Under the pieces are notes generated by a model. That model saw only the letters and a list, made by a program, of their open reading frames with translations, ran no database searches and had not been told where the DNA came from. From contig NZ_SZXJ01000077.1 of NCBI RefSeq assembly GCF_005281345.1, positions 1 through 47,888 of the forward strand: 47,888 bases of DNA, in the 5' to 3' direction. Shown here in pieces: positions 21,940 through 35,050 of this stretch; positions within the stretch are counted from its first letter, which is position 1, and every line of letters starts with the position of its first letter. The stretch comes from Citrobacter sp. wls619 (GTDB taxonomy: Bacteria > Pseudomonadota > Gammaproteobacteria > Enterobacterales > Enterobacteriaceae). Both the position numbers and the translations under genes were made by a program.

Positions 21940-23292
21940 ATGCTGAGTATTCTCTGGAATCTGGCTGCATTCATCGTTGCACTTGGTGTGCTTATCACCG
22001 TGCATGAATTTGGTCATTTCTGGGTTGCGCGGCGCTGCGGAGTCCGCGTCGAGCGCTTTTCCATTGGCTTTGGAAAAGCGCTTTGGCGCCGTACCGATAA
22101 ACAGGGTACGGAATACGTTATCGCCTTAATTCCCCTTGGCGGTTACGTCAAAATGCTGGATGAGCGCGCTGAGCCAGTTGTACCGGAGCTGCGCCACTAC
22201 GCTTTCAACAATAAAACAGTTGGGCAGCGCGCGGCTATTATCGCTGCAGGCCCAATTGCAAATTTCCTCTTCGCTATTTTTGCCTACTGGCTGGTCTTTA
22301 TCATCGGTGTCCCTGGCGTTCGCCCGGTTGTTGGTGAAATAACACCCAACTCGATTGCTGCCCAGGCGCAAATTCAGCCAGGTACGGAACTAAAAGCGGT
22401 TGATGGTATCGAAACCCCTGATTGGGATACTGTCCGATTGCAGCTGGTATCCAAAATTGGTGATGAGCATACGACCCTCAGCGTGGCGCAGTTTGGCAGT
22501 GACCAGCGACAGGACAAAACGCTGGATTTACGCCATTGGGCATTTGAGCCAGACAAAGAGGATCCCGTCTCTAGTTTGGGCATTCGTCCACGTGGTCCGC
22601 AGATTGAACCGGTGCTGTCAGAAGTGCAGGTTAACTCCGCGGCAAGTAAGGCGGGTTTGCAAGCTGGCGACAGGATCGTTAAAGTCAATGGTCAGCCGCT
22701 GACGCAATGGATGACGTTCGTGACGTTGGTGCGCGATAATCCGGATAAGCCGTTAGCGCTAGAAATTGAAAGACAAGGGGACTCCTTGTCTTTGACGTTA
22801 ATCCCGGATTCAAAACCGGGTAACGGAAAGGCCGAAGGTTTTGCGGGCGTAGTGCCTAAAATTATCCCTCTGCCTGATGAGTATAAGACTGTACGCCAGT
22901 ATGGGCCATTCAGCGCCATCCTCGAAGCCTCGGATAAAACGTGGCAGTTGATGAAGCTAACGGTCAGTATGCTGGGAAAATTGATTACCGGTGATGTAAA
23001 ACTGAACAACCTCAGTGGGCCGATTTCTATCGCCCAGGGGGCTGGGATGTCAGCGGAGTTCGGGGTTATTTATTACCTGATGTTCCTTGCGCTTATCAGC
23101 GTGAACTTAGGGATAATTAACCTGTTTCCGTTGCCCGTTCTTGACGGGGGGCATCTGCTGTTCCTGGCGATTGAAAAGCTGAAGGGCGGTCCGGTATCCG
23201 AGCGGGTTCAAGACTTTAGTTATCGCATTGGCTCTATCTTGCTGGTGTTGTTAATGGGGCTTGCACTTTTCAATGATTTCTCTCGGTTGTAA
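21940..23292 (+). CDS. rseP: site-2 zinc metalloprotease RseP (regulator of sigma-E protease)
   Basis: RseP makes the second, intramembrane cut in the anti-sigma factor RseA after DegS, releasing sigma-E; it also clears remnant signal peptides. The 450-residue inner-membrane protein has the zinc site HEFGH at residues 22-26 in the first helix, two periplasmic PDZ domains (about 127-220 and 222-309), and the LDG motif VLDGGH with the third ligand Asp near 402. The ATG at 21940 lies 11 bases after the cdsA stop; the longer frame from 21895 is rejected. Confidence 0.97.
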   Translation: MLSILWNLAAFIVALGVLITVHEFGHFWVARRCGVRVERFSIGFGKALWRRTDKQGTEYVIALIPLGGYVKMLDERAEPVVPELRHYAFNNKTVGQRAAIIAAGPIANFLFAIFAYWLVFIIGVPGVRPVVGEITPNSIAAQAQIQPGTELKAVDGIETPDWDTVRLQLVSKIGDEHTTLSVAQFGSDQRQDKTLDLRHWAFEPDKEDPVSSLGIRPRGPQIEPVLSEVQVNSAASKAGLQAGDRIVKVNGQPLTQWMTFVTLVRDNPDKPLALEIERQGDSLSLTLIPDSKPGNGKAEGFAGVVPKIIPLPDEYKTVRQYGPFSAILEASDKTWQLMKLTVSMLGKLITGDVKLNNLSGPISIAQGAGMSAEFGVIYYLMFLALISVNLGIINLFPLPVLDGGHLLFLAIEKLKGGPVSERVQDFSYRIGSILLVLLMGLALFNDFSRL

Positions 23293-23303
23293 GAGAGTGT
23301 TAG

Positions 23304-25742
<2,439 letters not shown>

Positions 25743-25786
25743 TTGTTCTTCGCAAAGGAATGTAGTGGTAGTGTAGCGCTGACTTT

Positions 25787-25842
25787 AGGCGATCTTGCAT
25801 GGGATCGCCTGGCCACGCAAAGAACTGCACCTTCGGGTGCAA
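25787..25842 (+). promoter_or_regulatory. tandem mRNA hairpins between bamA and skp
   Basis: A perfect 8-bp stem, AGGCGATC (25787-25794) with GATCGCCT (25803-25810), is followed by TGCACC-TTCG-GGTGCA (25826-25841), a hairpin with the very stable C(UUCG)G tetraloop. Neither has a U-tract, so they are not terminators. They may stabilise the skp end of the message or block 3'-5' decay. Confidence 0.65.
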
Positions 25843-25864
25843 ATGGGATGGTAAGGAGTTAATT

Positions 25865-26350
25865 GTGAAAAAGTGGTTATTAGCTGCAGGTCTCGGTTTA
25901 GCGATGGCAACGTCCGCACAGGCTGCTGACAAAATTGCAATCGTCAACATGGGTAGCCTGTTCCAACAGGTTGCACAGAAGACGGGTGTTTCTACTACGC
26001 TGGAAAATGAGTTCAAAGGCCGTGCCAGCGAACTGCAGCGTATGGAATCCGACCTGCAATCTAAAATGCAGCGTCTGCAATCAATGAAAGCAGGCAGCGA
26101 CCGTACCAAGCTGGAAAAAGACGTCATGGCTCAGCGCCAGACTTTCTCTCAGAAAGCGCAGGCTTTCGAGCAGGATCGTCAACGTCGTTCTAACGAAGAA
26201 CGCGGCAAGCTGGTTAATCGTATCCAGACAGCTGTGAAATCTGTTGCGAGCAGCCAGAGCATCGATCTGGTTGTTGACGCGAACACCGTTGCATACAACA
26301 GCAGCGATGTAAAAGACATCACCGCTGACGTACTGAAACAGGTTAAATAA
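25865..26350 (+). CDS. skp: periplasmic chaperone Skp
   Basis: Skp (OmpH) is a trimeric jellyfish-shaped chaperone that holds unfolded outer-membrane proteins between Sec and Bam. The 161-residue precursor has a 20-residue signal ([19 protein letters not shown]), a trimerisation core formed by both ends, and a long basic alpha-helical hairpin (about 45-135, rich in Lys, Arg and Gln) forming the tentacles. Translation starts at GTG 25865 with AAGGAG upstream. A longer open frame from 25799 is rejected because it would bury the signal peptide. It is followed after 3 bases by lpxD. Confidence 0.96.
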   Translation: MKKWLLAAGLGLAMATSAQAADKIAIVNMGSLFQQVAQKTGVSTTLENEFKGRASELQRMESDLQSKMQRLQSMKAGSDRTKLEKDVMAQRQTFSQKAQAFEQDRQRRSNEERGKLVNRIQTAVKSVASSQSIDLVVDANTVAYNSSDVKDITADVLKQVK

Positions 26351-26353
26351 GTA

Positions 26354-27379
26354 ATGCCTTCAATTCGACTGGCTGATTTAGCAGAGCAGTTGGATGCAGA
26401 ATTACACGGTGATGGCGATATCGTCATCACCGGCGTAGCGTCCATGCAATCTGCGCAAACTGGCAACATCACGTTCATGGTGAATCCAAAGTACCGTGAG
26501 CACCTGAGTGCATGCCAGGCTTCTGCCGTTGTGATGACGCAGGACTCCCTTCCGTTTGCTAAGAGTGCTGTGTTGGTAGTGAAGAATCCCTACCTGACCT
26601 ATGCACGAATGGCGCAAATTTTAGATACCACGCCTCAGCCTGCGCAAAACATTGCACCCAGTGCAGTGATCGATGCAACGGCGAAGTTGGGTAACAATGT
26701 TTCAGTGGGCGCGAATGCGGTCATTGAGTCTGGCGTAGAACTGGACGATAACGTGGTTATCGGCGCAGGTTGCTTCGTTGGAAAAAACACAAAAATCGGC
26801 GCAGGTTCACGCTTGTGGGCGAATGTGACGATTTACCACGACATTCAGATCGGTGAAAATTGCCTGATCCAGTCCAACACTGTTGTCGGATCCGACGGAT
26901 TTGGTTACGCGAACGATCGCGGTAACTGGGTGAAGATCCCGCAACTGGGTCGCGTGATTATTGGCGATCGTGTTGAGATTGGCGCATGTACCACGATTGA
27001 CCGTGGTGCGCTGGACGATACCGTGATCGGTAATGGTGTTATCATTGATAACCAGTGCCAGATTGCGCATAACGTCGTGATTGGCGACAATACGGCGGTA
27101 GCCGGTGGCGTCATTATGGCGGGTAGCCTGAAGATTGGCCGTTACTGCATGATTGGCGGCGCCAGCGTGATTAATGGGCATATGGAAATATGCGACAAAG
27201 TCACGGTAACTGGCATGGGTATGGTGATGCGTCCTATCACAGAACCTGGCGTCTACTCCTCAGGCATTCCGCTACAACCCAACAAGGTATGGCGTAAAAC
27301 AGCTGCACTGGTGATGAACATTGATGATATGAGCAAGCGCCTCAAAGCGATTGAGCGCAAGGTTAATCAACAAGACTAA
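26354..27379 (+). CDS. lpxD: UDP-3-O-(3-hydroxymyristoyl)glucosamine N-acyltransferase
   Basis: LpxD adds the second 3-hydroxymyristoyl chain, from acyl-ACP to the amino group of UDP-3-O-acylglucosamine, the third step of lipid A synthesis. The 341-residue protein has the N-terminal uridine-binding domain (about 1-100), a left-handed beta-helix of hexapeptide repeats (about 105-290) with the catalytic His in [12 protein letters not shown] (about 239), and a C-terminal helix. The 3-base gap after skp indicates tight coupling. The length equals that of E. coli. Confidence 0.97.
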   Translation: MPSIRLADLAEQLDAELHGDGDIVITGVASMQSAQTGNITFMVNPKYREHLSACQASAVVMTQDSLPFAKSAVLVVKNPYLTYARMAQILDTTPQPAQNIAPSAVIDATAKLGNNVSVGANAVIESGVELDDNVVIGAGCFVGKNTKIGAGSRLWANVTIYHDIQIGENCLIQSNTVVGSDGFGYANDRGNWVKIPQLGRVIIGDRVEIGACTTIDRGALDDTVIGNGVIIDNQCQIAHNVVIGDNTAVAGGVIMAGSLKIGRYCMIGGASVINGHMEICDKVTVTGMGMVMRPITEPGVYSSGIPLQPNKVWRKTAALVMNIDDMSKRLKAIERKVNQQD

Positions 27380-27406
27380 TACATCGTTTTACGCATGTCT
27401 GACTTT

Positions 27407-27442
27407 ACGGCCTGTCACATTCCTGGGATTGCGGCAGGCCGT
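27407..27442 (+). promoter_or_regulatory. strong hairpin between lpxD and fabZ
   Basis: ACGGCCTG (27407-27414) pairs perfectly with CAGGCCGT (27435-27442) around a 20-nt loop. The sequence after it is mixed GTTATTATTGCCTTTT, not a clean U-tract. It is either a weak terminator or an mRNA processing/stability structure in the 104-base gap before fabZ. Confidence 0.5.
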
Positions 27443-27483
27443 GTTATTATTGCCTTTTAGTATATTTAGACAGGAAGAGTATT

Positions 27484-27939
27484 TTGACTACTAACACTCA
27501 TACTCTGCATATTGAAGAGATTTTAGAACTTCTGCCGCACCGTTTTCCGTTTTTACTGGTAGACCGCGTGCTGGATTTTGAAGAAGGTCGTTTTCTGCGC
27601 GCAGTGAAAAATGTATCCGTTAACGAGCCTTTCTTTCAGGGCCACTTCCCGGGTAAACCGATTTTTCCGGGCGTGTTGATTCTGGAAGCGATGGCGCAGG
27701 CTACGGGTATTCTGGCGTTTAAAAGCGTAGGAAAACTGGAGCCAGGCGAACTGTATTATTTCGCCGGTATTGATGAAGCACGCTTTAAGCGTCCCGTCGT
27801 GCCTGGCGATCAGATGATCATGGAAGTGACTTTCGAGAAAACGCGCCGCGGCCTGACCCGTTTCAAAGGGGTTGCGCTGGTCGACGGTAAAGTTGTGTGC
27901 GAAGCAACGATGATGTGTGCCCGTAGCCGGGAGGCCTGA
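27484..27939 (+). CDS. fabZ: 3-hydroxyacyl-ACP dehydratase FabZ
   Basis: FabZ dehydrates 3-hydroxyacyl-ACP in fatty acid elongation and competes with LpxA and LpxD for 3-hydroxymyristoyl-ACP, balancing phospholipid and lipid A. The 151-residue hot-dog-fold protein has catalytic His54 ([10 protein letters not shown]) and Glu68 ([10 protein letters not shown]). The start is TTG at 27484 after AGGAAGAG; the conserved [13 protein letters not shown] supports it. It is placed between two of its competitors, with lpxA 3 bases beyond its stop codon. Confidence 0.97.
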   Translation: MTTNTHTLHIEEILELLPHRFPFLLVDRVLDFEEGRFLRAVKNVSVNEPFFQGHFPGKPIFPGVLILEAMAQATGILAFKSVGKLEPGELYYFAGIDEARFKRPVVPGDQMIMEVTFEKTRRGLTRFKGVALVDGKVVCEATMMCARSREA

Positions 27940-27942
27940 TAC

Positions 27943-28731
27943 GTGATTGATAAATCCGCCTTTATTCACCCAACTGCCATTGTCGAAGACGGCGCCAGCA
28001 TTGGCGCTAATGCTCACATTGGCCCATTTTGTATTGTTGGACCCCATGTTGAAATTGGTGAGGGTACCGTACTGAAGTCTCACGTTGTCGTGAATGGCCA
28101 CACAAAAATTGGTCGCGATAACGAGATTTATCAGTTTGCCTCCATTGGTGAAGTGAACCAGGACCTGAAATATGCTGGTGAACCGACCCGTGTGGAAATT
28201 GGCGATCGCAACCGCATTCGCGAAAGCGTCACCATTCATCGTGGCACAGTGCAAGGCGGTGGGTTGACGAAGGTGGGCAGCGATAACTTACTGATGATCA
28301 ACGCACACGTTGCGCATGATTGTACGGTAGGTAACCGCTGCATTCTGGCGAATAACGCGACACTTGCCGGACATGTATCGCTGGATGATTTTGTTATCAT
28401 CGGCGGCATGACCGCGGTGCATCAGTTCTGCATTATTGGTGCACACGTAATGGTGGGTGGCTGCTCTGGCGTAGCCCAGGACGTCCCGCCGTACGTTATC
28501 GCCCAGGGCAACCACGCAACGCCATTTGGCGTTAACATCGAAGGTCTGAAACGCCGTGGATTCACCCGTGAAGCGATTACCGCGATCCGCAACGCCTATA
28601 AGGCGCTGTATCGCAGCGGTAAAACGCTTGAGGAAGTGAAACCTGAAATCGCCGAACTGGCGAAGCAGTACCCCGATGTTCAGGCTTTTAGTGACTTTTT
28701 TGAACGCTCAACGCGTGGTCTGATTCGTTAA
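27943..28731 (+). CDS. lpxA: UDP-N-acetylglucosamine acyltransferase LpxA
   Basis: LpxA transfers 3-hydroxymyristate from ACP to the 3-OH of UDP-GlcNAc, the first step of lipid A synthesis. The 262-residue protein is a trimeric left-handed beta-helix (hexapeptide repeats about 1-185) with catalytic His125 in [11 protein letters not shown] and a helical C-terminal domain. It starts with GTG at 27943, with GGGAGG in the preceding fabZ end. Its stop codon overlaps the lpxB ATG by one base (TAATG), so translation is coupled. Confidence 0.97.
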   Translation: MIDKSAFIHPTAIVEDGASIGANAHIGPFCIVGPHVEIGEGTVLKSHVVVNGHTKIGRDNEIYQFASIGEVNQDLKYAGEPTRVEIGDRNRIRESVTIHRGTVQGGGLTKVGSDNLLMINAHVAHDCTVGNRCILANNATLAGHVSLDDFVIIGGMTAVHQFCIIGAHVMVGGCSGVAQDVPPYVIAQGNHATPFGVNIEGLKRRGFTREAITAIRNAYKALYRSGKTLEEVKPEIAELAKQYPDVQAFSDFFERSTRGLIR

Positions 28732-29879
28732 TGACTGAGCAGCGTCCTTTAACGATTGCCCTTGTCGCCGGAGAAACCTCCGGCGATATTCTTGGTGCCG
28801 GTTTAATTCGTGCACTCAAGGCTCGTGTTCCCAATGCGCGTTTTGTTGGCGTTGCGGGGCCATTGATGCAGGCGGAAGGCTGTGAAGCCTGGTACGAAAT
28901 GGAAGAACTGGCAGTAATGGGCATTGTAGAAGTGCTCGGGCGCCTGCGCCGTTTACTGCATATTCGTGCCGATCTCACTCGCCGATTCACCGACCTTAAG
29001 CCGGATGTTTTCGTCGGGATCGATGCGCCTGATTTCAACATTACCCTTGAAGGTAACCTGAAATCGCAGGGTATTAAAACCATTCATTATGTCAGCCCCT
29101 CTGTATGGGCGTGGCGACAGAAACGCGTTTTCAAAATAGGCAGATCCACCAATATGGTGTTGGCCTTTCTGCCTTTCGAAAAAGCGTTTTATGACAAATT
29201 TAACGTCCCGTGTCGCTTTATCGGTCACACCATGGCGGACGCCATGCCGCTGGACCCGGATAAAAACGCGGCGCGTGATGTGTTAGGCATTCCTCATGAT
29301 GCTCACTGCCTGGCGCTTTTGCCTGGGAGTCGTGGTGCAGAAGTGGAGATGCTCAGCGCCGATTTCCTGAAAACGGCGCAGCTATTACGTCAGCATTATC
29401 CGGATCTCGAAGTTGTCGTGCCGTTGGTCAATGCCAAACGGCGCGAGCAATTTGAACGTATCAAGGCTGAGGTTGCCCCGGAGCTTTCCGTGCATATGCT
29501 CAACGGAATGGGACGTGAAGCGATGATCGCCAGTGATGCTGCGCTGTTAGCCTCAGGCACGGCTGCACTGGAATGTATGCTGGCGAAATGCCCAATGGTT
29601 GTCGGCTATCGTATGAAACCTTTCACTTTCTGGTTGGCAAAACGTCTGGTGAAGACCGATTACGTATCACTGCCTAACCTGCTGGCGGGAAGAGAACTCG
29701 TCAAAGAGCTGTTGCAGGATGAATGTGAACCGCAGGCGCTGGCGCACGCGTTGCTGCCTCTGCTGGCGAACGGTAAAACCAGCCATGCGATGCACGACAC
29801 GTTCCGCGAATTGCATCAGCAGATCCGTTGCAATGCGGATGAGCAGGCAGCGGATGCAGTTCTGGAGTTAGCACAATGA
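28731..29879 (+). CDS. lpxB: lipid A disaccharide synthase LpxB
   Basis: LpxB condenses UDP-2,3-diacylglucosamine with lipid X to form the beta-1,6 disaccharide of lipid A; it is a peripheral inner-membrane GT-B family 19 glycosyltransferase. The 382-residue protein has the family motifs [12 protein letters not shown] at the N-terminus, [14 protein letters not shown] (about 121-134), [11 protein letters not shown] (about 199-209) and ASGTAALE (about 278-285). It overlaps lpxA by one base and rnhB by four, in the middle of a tightly coupled cluster. Confidence 0.97.
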   Translation: MTEQRPLTIALVAGETSGDILGAGLIRALKARVPNARFVGVAGPLMQAEGCEAWYEMEELAVMGIVEVLGRLRRLLHIRADLTRRFTDLKPDVFVGIDAPDFNITLEGNLKSQGIKTIHYVSPSVWAWRQKRVFKIGRSTNMVLAFLPFEKAFYDKFNVPCRFIGHTMADAMPLDPDKNAARDVLGIPHDAHCLALLPGSRGAEVEMLSADFLKTAQLLRQHYPDLEVVVPLVNAKRREQFERIKAEVAPELSVHMLNGMGREAMIASDAALLASGTAALECMLAKCPMVVGYRMKPFTFWLAKRLVKTDYVSLPNLLAGRELVKELLQDECEPQALAHALLPLLANGKTSHAMHDTFRELHQQIRCNADEQAADAVLELAQ

Positions 29880-30472
29880 TTGAATTTGTTTATCCACATA
29901 CGCATTTGGTGGCGGGTGTGGATGAAGTTGGACGTGGCCCATTGGTTGGCGCGGTAGTGACTGCCGCCGTTATTCTTGACCCGGCACGTCCGATAGTGGG
30001 TCTTAACGACTCCAAAAAATTGTCGGAAAAGCGTCGGCTGGCGCTTTTTGATGAAATCAAAGATAAAGCGTTAAGCTGGAGCCTGGGTCGTGCGGAACCG
30101 CATGAAATCGATGAGCTGAACATTCTGCACGCCACGATGCTGGCAATGCAGCGTGCGGTTGCGGGTTTGCATATTGCGCCGGAATACATCCTGATCGACG
30201 GAAACCGTTGCCCGACATTGCCGGTACCGTCGATGGCGGTGGTAAAAGGTGACAGCCGCGTTGCGGAAATCAGCGCAGCGTCCATCCTGGCGAAAGTAAC
30301 GCGCGATGCTGAAATGGCCGAGCTGGATAAGGTGTTCCCGCAGTATGGTTTTGCTCAGCACAAAGGTTATCCAACCGCTTTTCATCTGGCTGCGCTCGCT
30401 GAGCATGGTGCAATTGAGCACCATCGTCGCAGTTTTGCTCCTGTCAAACGCGCACTGGGACTCACGTCCTGA
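29876..30472 (+). CDS. rnhB: ribonuclease HII
   Basis: RNase HII nicks DNA 5' of misincorporated ribonucleotides, starting ribonucleotide excision repair. The 198-residue product has the N-terminal active-site motif [12 protein letters not shown] with Asp16-Glu17, the later Asp in YILIDGN (about 108), and the [17 protein letters not shown] block (about 124-140). It overlaps lpxB by four bases (ATGA) and precedes dnaE by 24 bases, an unusual link of lipid A genes with replication genes that is conserved in enterics. Confidence 0.97.
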   Translation: MIEFVYPHTHLVAGVDEVGRGPLVGAVVTAAVILDPARPIVGLNDSKKLSEKRRLALFDEIKDKALSWSLGRAEPHEIDELNILHATMLAMQRAVAGLHIAPEYILIDGNRCPTLPVPSMAVVKGDSRVAEISAASILAKVTRDAEMAELDKVFPQYGFAQHKGYPTAFHLAALAEHGAIEHHRRSFAPVKRALGLTS

Positions 30473-30496
30473 TTCTTGTGTTAAAGGAATCTGAAG

Positions 30497-33400
30497 ATGT
30501 CTGAACCTCGTTTCGTCCACCTGCGGGTGCACAGCGACTACTCCATGATCGATGGGCTGGCGAAAACCGGGCCGCTGGTGAAAAAGGCGGCCGCGTTGGG
30601 CATGCCTGCGCTGGCGATCACCGATTTTACCAACCTGTGTGGTCTGGTGAAGTTTTACGGAGCGGGTCATGGCGCAGGTATTAAACCGATTGTTGGCGCA
30701 GATTTTCATGTCCGTAGCGAACTATTGGGTGATGAACTCACGCAACTGACGGTACTGGCGGCTAATAATACGGGCTACCAGAACCTGACGTTGTTGATTT
30801 CGAAAGCCTATCAGCGCGGTTATGGCGCAGAAGGACCGGTTATCGACCGGGATTGGTTGGTCGAGCTAAAAGAAGGTTTGATTTTGCTCTCCGGCGGTCG
30901 CATGGGCGATGTCGGACGCAGCCTGCTGCGCGGTAATAGCGCACTGGTTGACGAGTGCGTGGCGTTTTATGAAGAGCATTTCCCTAATTGCTACTTCCTT
31001 GAGCTGATCCGTACCGGTCGCCAGGATGAAGAAAATTACCTGCATGCTGCAGTAGCGCTGGCCGAAACACGTGGCCTGCCAGTGGTCGCGACCAACGATG
31101 TTCGCTTCCTTGAAACCGGTGACTTTGACGCACACGAAATCCGCGTGGCGATCCACGACGGCTTTACGCTTGATGATCCCAAACGCCCGCGCAACTACTC
31201 GCCGCAGCAGTATATGCGCAGCGAAGAGGAGATGTGCGAGCTGTTCTCCGATATCCCGGAAGCGCTGGAAAACACCGTCGAGATTGCCAAACGCTGTAAC
31301 GTGACGGTGCGCCTGGGCGAATACTTCTTGCCGCAATTCCCGACCGGCGACATGACCACCGAGGATTTCCTCGTCGCGAAATCGCGTGAAGGCCTGGAAG
31401 AACGTCTGGCGTTTCTGTTCCCCGATCCTGAAGTTCGCGCGCAGAAGCGCCCGCCTTACGACGAACGTCTGGAGATTGAACTTAAAGTTATCAACCAGAT
31501 GGGGTTCCCGGGCTACTTCCTGATCGTTATGGAATTTATCCAGTGGTCGAAAGATAACGGTGTACCGGTAGGCCCAGGACGTGGTTCTGGTGCGGGCTCG
31601 CTGGTGGCTTACGCGTTAAAAATTACCGACCTTGATCCGCTGGAATTTGACCTGCTGTTCGAACGCTTCCTGAACCCGGAACGTGTCTCGATGCCTGATT
31701 TCGACGTTGACTTCTGTATGGAGAAACGCGACCAGGTTATTGAACACGTCGCGGAAATGTACGGTCGTGATGCGGTTTCGCAGATTATTACCTTCGGTAC
31801 GATGGCGGCGAAGGCGGTTATCCGCGACGTGGGCCGTGTGCTCGGTCACCCGTACGGCTTCGTTGACCGTATTTCGAAACTGGTGCCGCCCGATCCAGGC
31901 ATGACGCTGGCGAAAGCCTTTGAAGCTGAACCCCAACTGCCGGAAATCTATGAGGCAGATGAAGAGGTTAGGGCGCTTATTGATATGGCGCGCAAGCTGG
32001 AAGGCGTCACGCGTAACGCGGGTAAACACGCTGGTGGTGTCGTTATCGCCCCGACAAAAATTACTGATTTTGCACCGCTGTACTGTGATGAGCAGGGGCT
32101 GCACCCGGTTACCCAGTTTGATAAGAACGACGTGGAATACGCCGGCCTGGTGAAGTTCGACTTCCTCGGCCTGCGCACGCTCACTATCATTAACTGGGCG
32201 CTGGAGATGATCAACGCGCGGCGTGAGAAGAACGGCGAACCGCCGCTGGATATCGCCGCGATTCCGCTGGACGACAAGAAAAGTTTTGACATGCTGCAAC
32301 GCTCGGAGACGACAGCCGTCTTCCAGCTTGAATCCCGCGGTATGAAAGATCTTATCAAGCGACTGCAGCCTGACTGCTTCGAAGATATGATAGCCCTGGT
32401 GGCACTGTTCCGCCCCGGTCCGCTACAGTCGGGGATGGTAGATAACTTTATTGACCGTAAGCACGGGCGTGAAGAGATCTCTTACCCGGATGTGCAGTGG
32501 CAGCATGAGTGTCTGAAACCGGTACTGGAGCCAACCTACGGAATTATCCTGTATCAGGAACAGGTTATGCAGATTGCCCAGGAGCTGTCCGGATACACCC
32601 TTGGCGGCGCGGATATGCTGCGTCGTGCGATGGGTAAGAAAAAGCCGGAAGAGATGGCTAAGCAGCGTGGCACCTTTGAAGAAGGGGCGAAAAAGCGTGG
32701 TGTAGACGGCGAGCTGGCGATGAAAATCTTTGACCTGGTGGAGAAATTCGCCGGTTATGGATTTAACAAATCGCACTCCGCCGCCTATGCGTTGGTCTCT
32801 TACCAGACGCTGTGGCTGAAAGCGCATTACCCCGCTGAGTTTATGGCGGCGGTGATGACGGCCGATATGGATAACACCGAGAAAGTGGTGGGATTAGTGG
32901 ATGAATGCTGGCGTATGGGGCTGAAAATCCTGCCGCCAGATATCAACTCCGGGTTGTACCATTTTCACGTTAATGATGATGGCGAGATTGTCTACGGTAT
33001 CGGCGCGATAAAAGGCGTGGGTGAGGGGCCAATTGAAGCTATCATTGAGGCGCGTAATAAAGGCGGTTACTTCCGCGAGCTGTTTGATCTCTGTGCCCGC
33101 ACGGATATCAAAAAACTCAATCGCCGGGTGCTGGAAAAGCTGATTATGTCCGGGGCGTTTGACCGCCTGGGGCCGCATCGCGCAGCACTGATGAACTCAC
33201 TGAACGATGCGCTTAAAGCCGCCGATCAACATGCGAAAGCGGAAGCTATCGGTCAGGCCGATATGTTTGGCGTACTGGCGGAAGAGCCGGAACAAATTGA
33301 GCAATCCTATGCCAGCTGCCAGCCGTGGCCGGAACAGGTGGTACTGGACGGTGAGCGTGAAACGTTAGGGCTTTACCTGACGGGACACCCTATCAATCAG

Positions 33401-33979
33401 TATTTAAAAGAAATTGAGCGCTATGTCGGAGGCTACAGGCTGAAAGACATGCATCCGACAGAACGTGGTAAAGTTACCACGGCTGCGGGGCTCGTCATTG
33501 CAGCGCGGGTAATGGTCACCAAGCGCGGCAATCGTATCGGCATCTGTACACTGGATGACCGTTCCGGGCGTCTGGAAGTGATGTTATTTACCGATGCTCT
33601 GGATAAATACCAGCATTTGCTGGAAAAAGACCGCATACTTATCGTCAGCGGACAGGTCAGCTTTGATGACTTCAGCGGTGGGCTTAAAATGATGGCCCGT
33701 GAAGTCATGGATATTGACGAAGCCCGGGAAAAATATGCTCGCGGGCTTGCTATCTCGCTGACGGACAGGCAAATTGATGACCAGCTTTTAAACCGACTCC
33801 GTCAGTCTCTGGAACCCCACCGCTCGGGGACAATTCCAGTACATCTCTACTATCAGAGGGCGGATGCACGAGCACGATTGCGTTTTGGCGCAACGTGGCG
33901 TGTCTCTCCGAGCGATCGTTTGTTAAACGATCTCCGTGGCCTTATTGGTTCGGAGCAGGTGGAACTGGAGTTTGACTAA
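30497..33979 (+). CDS. dnaE: DNA polymerase III alpha subunit
   Basis: DnaE is the replicative C-family polymerase. The 1160-residue length equals that of E. coli. Domains in order are the PHP domain (about 1-270, starting [16 protein letters not shown]), the palm with catalytic PDFDVDF (Asp401 and Asp403) and [12 protein letters not shown], the thumb and fingers including [13 protein letters not shown] (about 756-768), a helix-hairpin-helix region, and the C-terminal OB and tau-binding region (about 990-1160). AAAGGAATCTGAAG supplies the ribosome site. accA starts 12 bases after its stop codon. Confidence 0.98.
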   Translation: MSEPRFVHLRVHSDYSMIDGLAKTGPLVKKAAALGMPALAITDFTNLCGLVKFYGAGHGAGIKPIVGADFHVRSELLGDELTQLTVLAANNTGYQNLTLLISKAYQRGYGAEGPVIDRDWLVELKEGLILLSGGRMGDVGRSLLRGNSALVDECVAFYEEHFPNCYFLELIRTGRQDEENYLHAAVALAETRGLPVVATNDVRFLETGDFDAHEIRVAIHDGFTLDDPKRPRNYSPQQYMRSEEEMCELFSDIPEALENTVEIAKRCNVTVRLGEYFLPQFPTGDMTTEDFLVAKSREGLEERLAFLFPDPEVRAQKRPPYDERLEIELKVINQMGFPGYFLIVMEFIQWSKDNGVPVGPGRGSGAGSLVAYALKITDLDPLEFDLLFERFLNPERVSMPDFDVDFCMEKRDQVIEHVAEMYGRDAVSQIITFGTMAAKAVIRDVGRVLGHPYGFVDRISKLVPPDPGMTLAKAFEAEPQLPEIYEADEEVRALIDMARKLEGVTRNAGKHAGGVVIAPTKITDFAPLYCDEQGLHPVTQFDKNDVEYAGLVKFDFLGLRTLTIINWALEMINARREKNGEPPLDIAAIPLDDKKSFDMLQRSETTAVFQLESRGMKDLIKRLQPDCFEDMIALVALFRPGPLQSGMVDNFIDRKHGREEISYPDVQWQHECLKPVLEPTYGIILYQEQVMQIAQELSGYTLGGADMLRRAMGKKKPEEMAKQRGTFEEGAKKRGVDGELAMKIFDLVEKFAGYGFNKSHSAAYALVSYQTLWLKAHYPAEFMAAVMTADMDNTEKVVGLVDECWRMGLKILPPDINSGLYHFHVNDDGEIVYGIGAIKGVGEGPIEAIIEARNKGGYFRELFDLCARTDIKKLNRRVLEKLIMSGAFDRLGPHRAALMNSLNDALKAADQHAKAEAIGQADMFGVLAEEPEQIEQSYASCQPWPEQVVLDGERETLGLYLTGHPINQYLKEIERYVGGYRLKDMHPTERGKVTTAAGLVIAARVMVTKRGNRIGICTLDDRSGRLEVMLFTDALDKYQHLLEKDRILIVSGQVSFDDFSGGLKMMAREVMDIDEAREKYARGLAISLTDRQIDDQLLNRLRQSLEPHRSGTIPVHLYYQRADARARLRFGATWRVSPSDRLLNDLRGLIGSEQVELEFD

Positions 33980-33991
33980 TACAGGAATACT

Positions 33992-34951
33992 ATGAGTCTG
34001 AATTTCCTTGATTTTGAACAGCCGATTGCAGAGCTGGAAGCAAAAATCGATTCTCTGACTGCGGTTAGCCGTCAGGATGAGAAACTGGATATTAACATCG
34101 ATGAAGAAGTGCATCGTCTGCGTGAAAAAAGCGTAGAACTGACGCGTAAAATCTTCGCCGATCTTGGCGCATGGCAGGTAGCCCAGCTGGCTCGCCATCC
34201 ACAGCGTCCATACACCCTGGATTATGTCCGCCTGGCGTTTGATGAATTTGATGAGCTGGCGGGCGATCGTGCCTATGCGGATGACAAGGCTATTGTCGGC
34301 GGCATCGCGCGTCTGGATGGCCGTCCGGTGATGATCATCGGTCATCAGAAAGGCCGTGAGACCAAAGAGAAAATTCGTCGTAACTTCGGCATGCCAGCGC
34401 CGGAAGGCTATCGCAAAGCGCTACGTCTGATGGAAATGGCTGAGCGTTTCAATATGCCGATCATTACCTTCATCGACACCCCTGGGGCTTACCCGGGAGT
34501 GGGCGCGGAAGAACGTGGCCAGTCTGAAGCGATTGCGCGTAATCTGCGTGAGATGTCACGTCTGAGCGTGCCGGTCATCTGTACCGTTATCGGTGAAGGT
34601 GGTTCCGGTGGCGCACTGGCGATCGGTGTGGGTGATAAAGTGAATATGCTGCAATACAGCACCTATTCCGTTATCTCCCCGGAAGGTTGTGCTTCTATTT
34701 TGTGGAAAAGCGCAGACAAAGCCCCGCTGGCTGCAGAAGCGATGGGAATTATCGCGCCGCGTCTGAAAGAGCTGAAGCTTATCGACTCTATTATCCCGGA
34801 GCCGCTGGGTGGCGCACACCGCAACCCGGAAGTGATGGCTGCATCACTGAAAGCACAGCTGCTGGCCGATCTTGCCGATCTTGACGTGTTAAGCAAAGAT
34901 GATTTGAAAAACCGTCGTTATCAGCGTCTGATGAGCTACGGCTACGCCTAA
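33992..34951 (+). CDS. accA: acetyl-CoA carboxylase carboxyltransferase subunit alpha
   Basis: AccA pairs with AccD to move the carboxyl group from biotin to acetyl-CoA, making malonyl-CoA for fatty acid synthesis. The 319-residue protein has the N-terminal helical region (about 1-70) and the crotonase-like fold with [18 protein letters not shown] (about 156-173) and [16 protein letters not shown] (about 200-215), which form the oxyanion region. It is the last gene of the long cluster, closely linked to dnaE, and ends at a strong terminator. Confidence 0.98.
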   Translation: MSLNFLDFEQPIAELEAKIDSLTAVSRQDEKLDINIDEEVHRLREKSVELTRKIFADLGAWQVAQLARHPQRPYTLDYVRLAFDEFDELAGDRAYADDKAIVGGIARLDGRPVMIIGHQKGRETKEKIRRNFGMPAPEGYRKALRLMEMAERFNMPIITFIDTPGAYPGVGAEERGQSEAIARNLREMSRLSVPVICTVIGEGGSGGALAIGVGDKVNMLQYSTYSVISPEGCASILWKSADKAPLAAEAMGIIAPRLKELKLIDSIIPEPLGGAHRNPEVMAASLKAQLLADLADLDVLSKDDLKNRRYQRLMSYGYA

Positions 34952-34966
34952 ACTGCATTTATTCTG

Positions 34967-34998
34967 AAAAGGGCCACAACGTTGTGGCCCTTTTTTTT
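34967..34998 (+). terminator. intrinsic terminator of accA
   Basis: An almost loopless 28-base perfect dyad (34967-34994), with arms AAAAGGGCCACAAC and GTTGTGGCCCTTTT, is followed by more T residues to 34998. It closes the long dxr-to-accA region and separates it from ldcC. Its symmetry would also allow termination on the opposite strand. Confidence 0.93.
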
Positions 34999-35050
34999 AC
35001 CTGCGGTTTGACCAGGCTATGATTAACTAAGGTTTTTCCAGGAGGAACGC

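Noticed and set aside
23099-23130. A GAACTT motif late in rseP as a sigma-E promoter for bamA
   Set aside because: GAACTT at 23103 lacks a convincing -10 match at 15-17 bases, so I cannot support the sigma-E promoter that E. coli has in this area.
25787-25842. The bamA-skp hairpins as intrinsic terminators
   Set aside because: Neither stem is followed by a T-run, and skp depends on transcription through this gap.
25799-25864. A 22-codon N-terminal extension of skp
   Set aside because: It would translate the intergenic hairpins and place the signal peptide internally; GTG at 25865 has a proper ribosome site.
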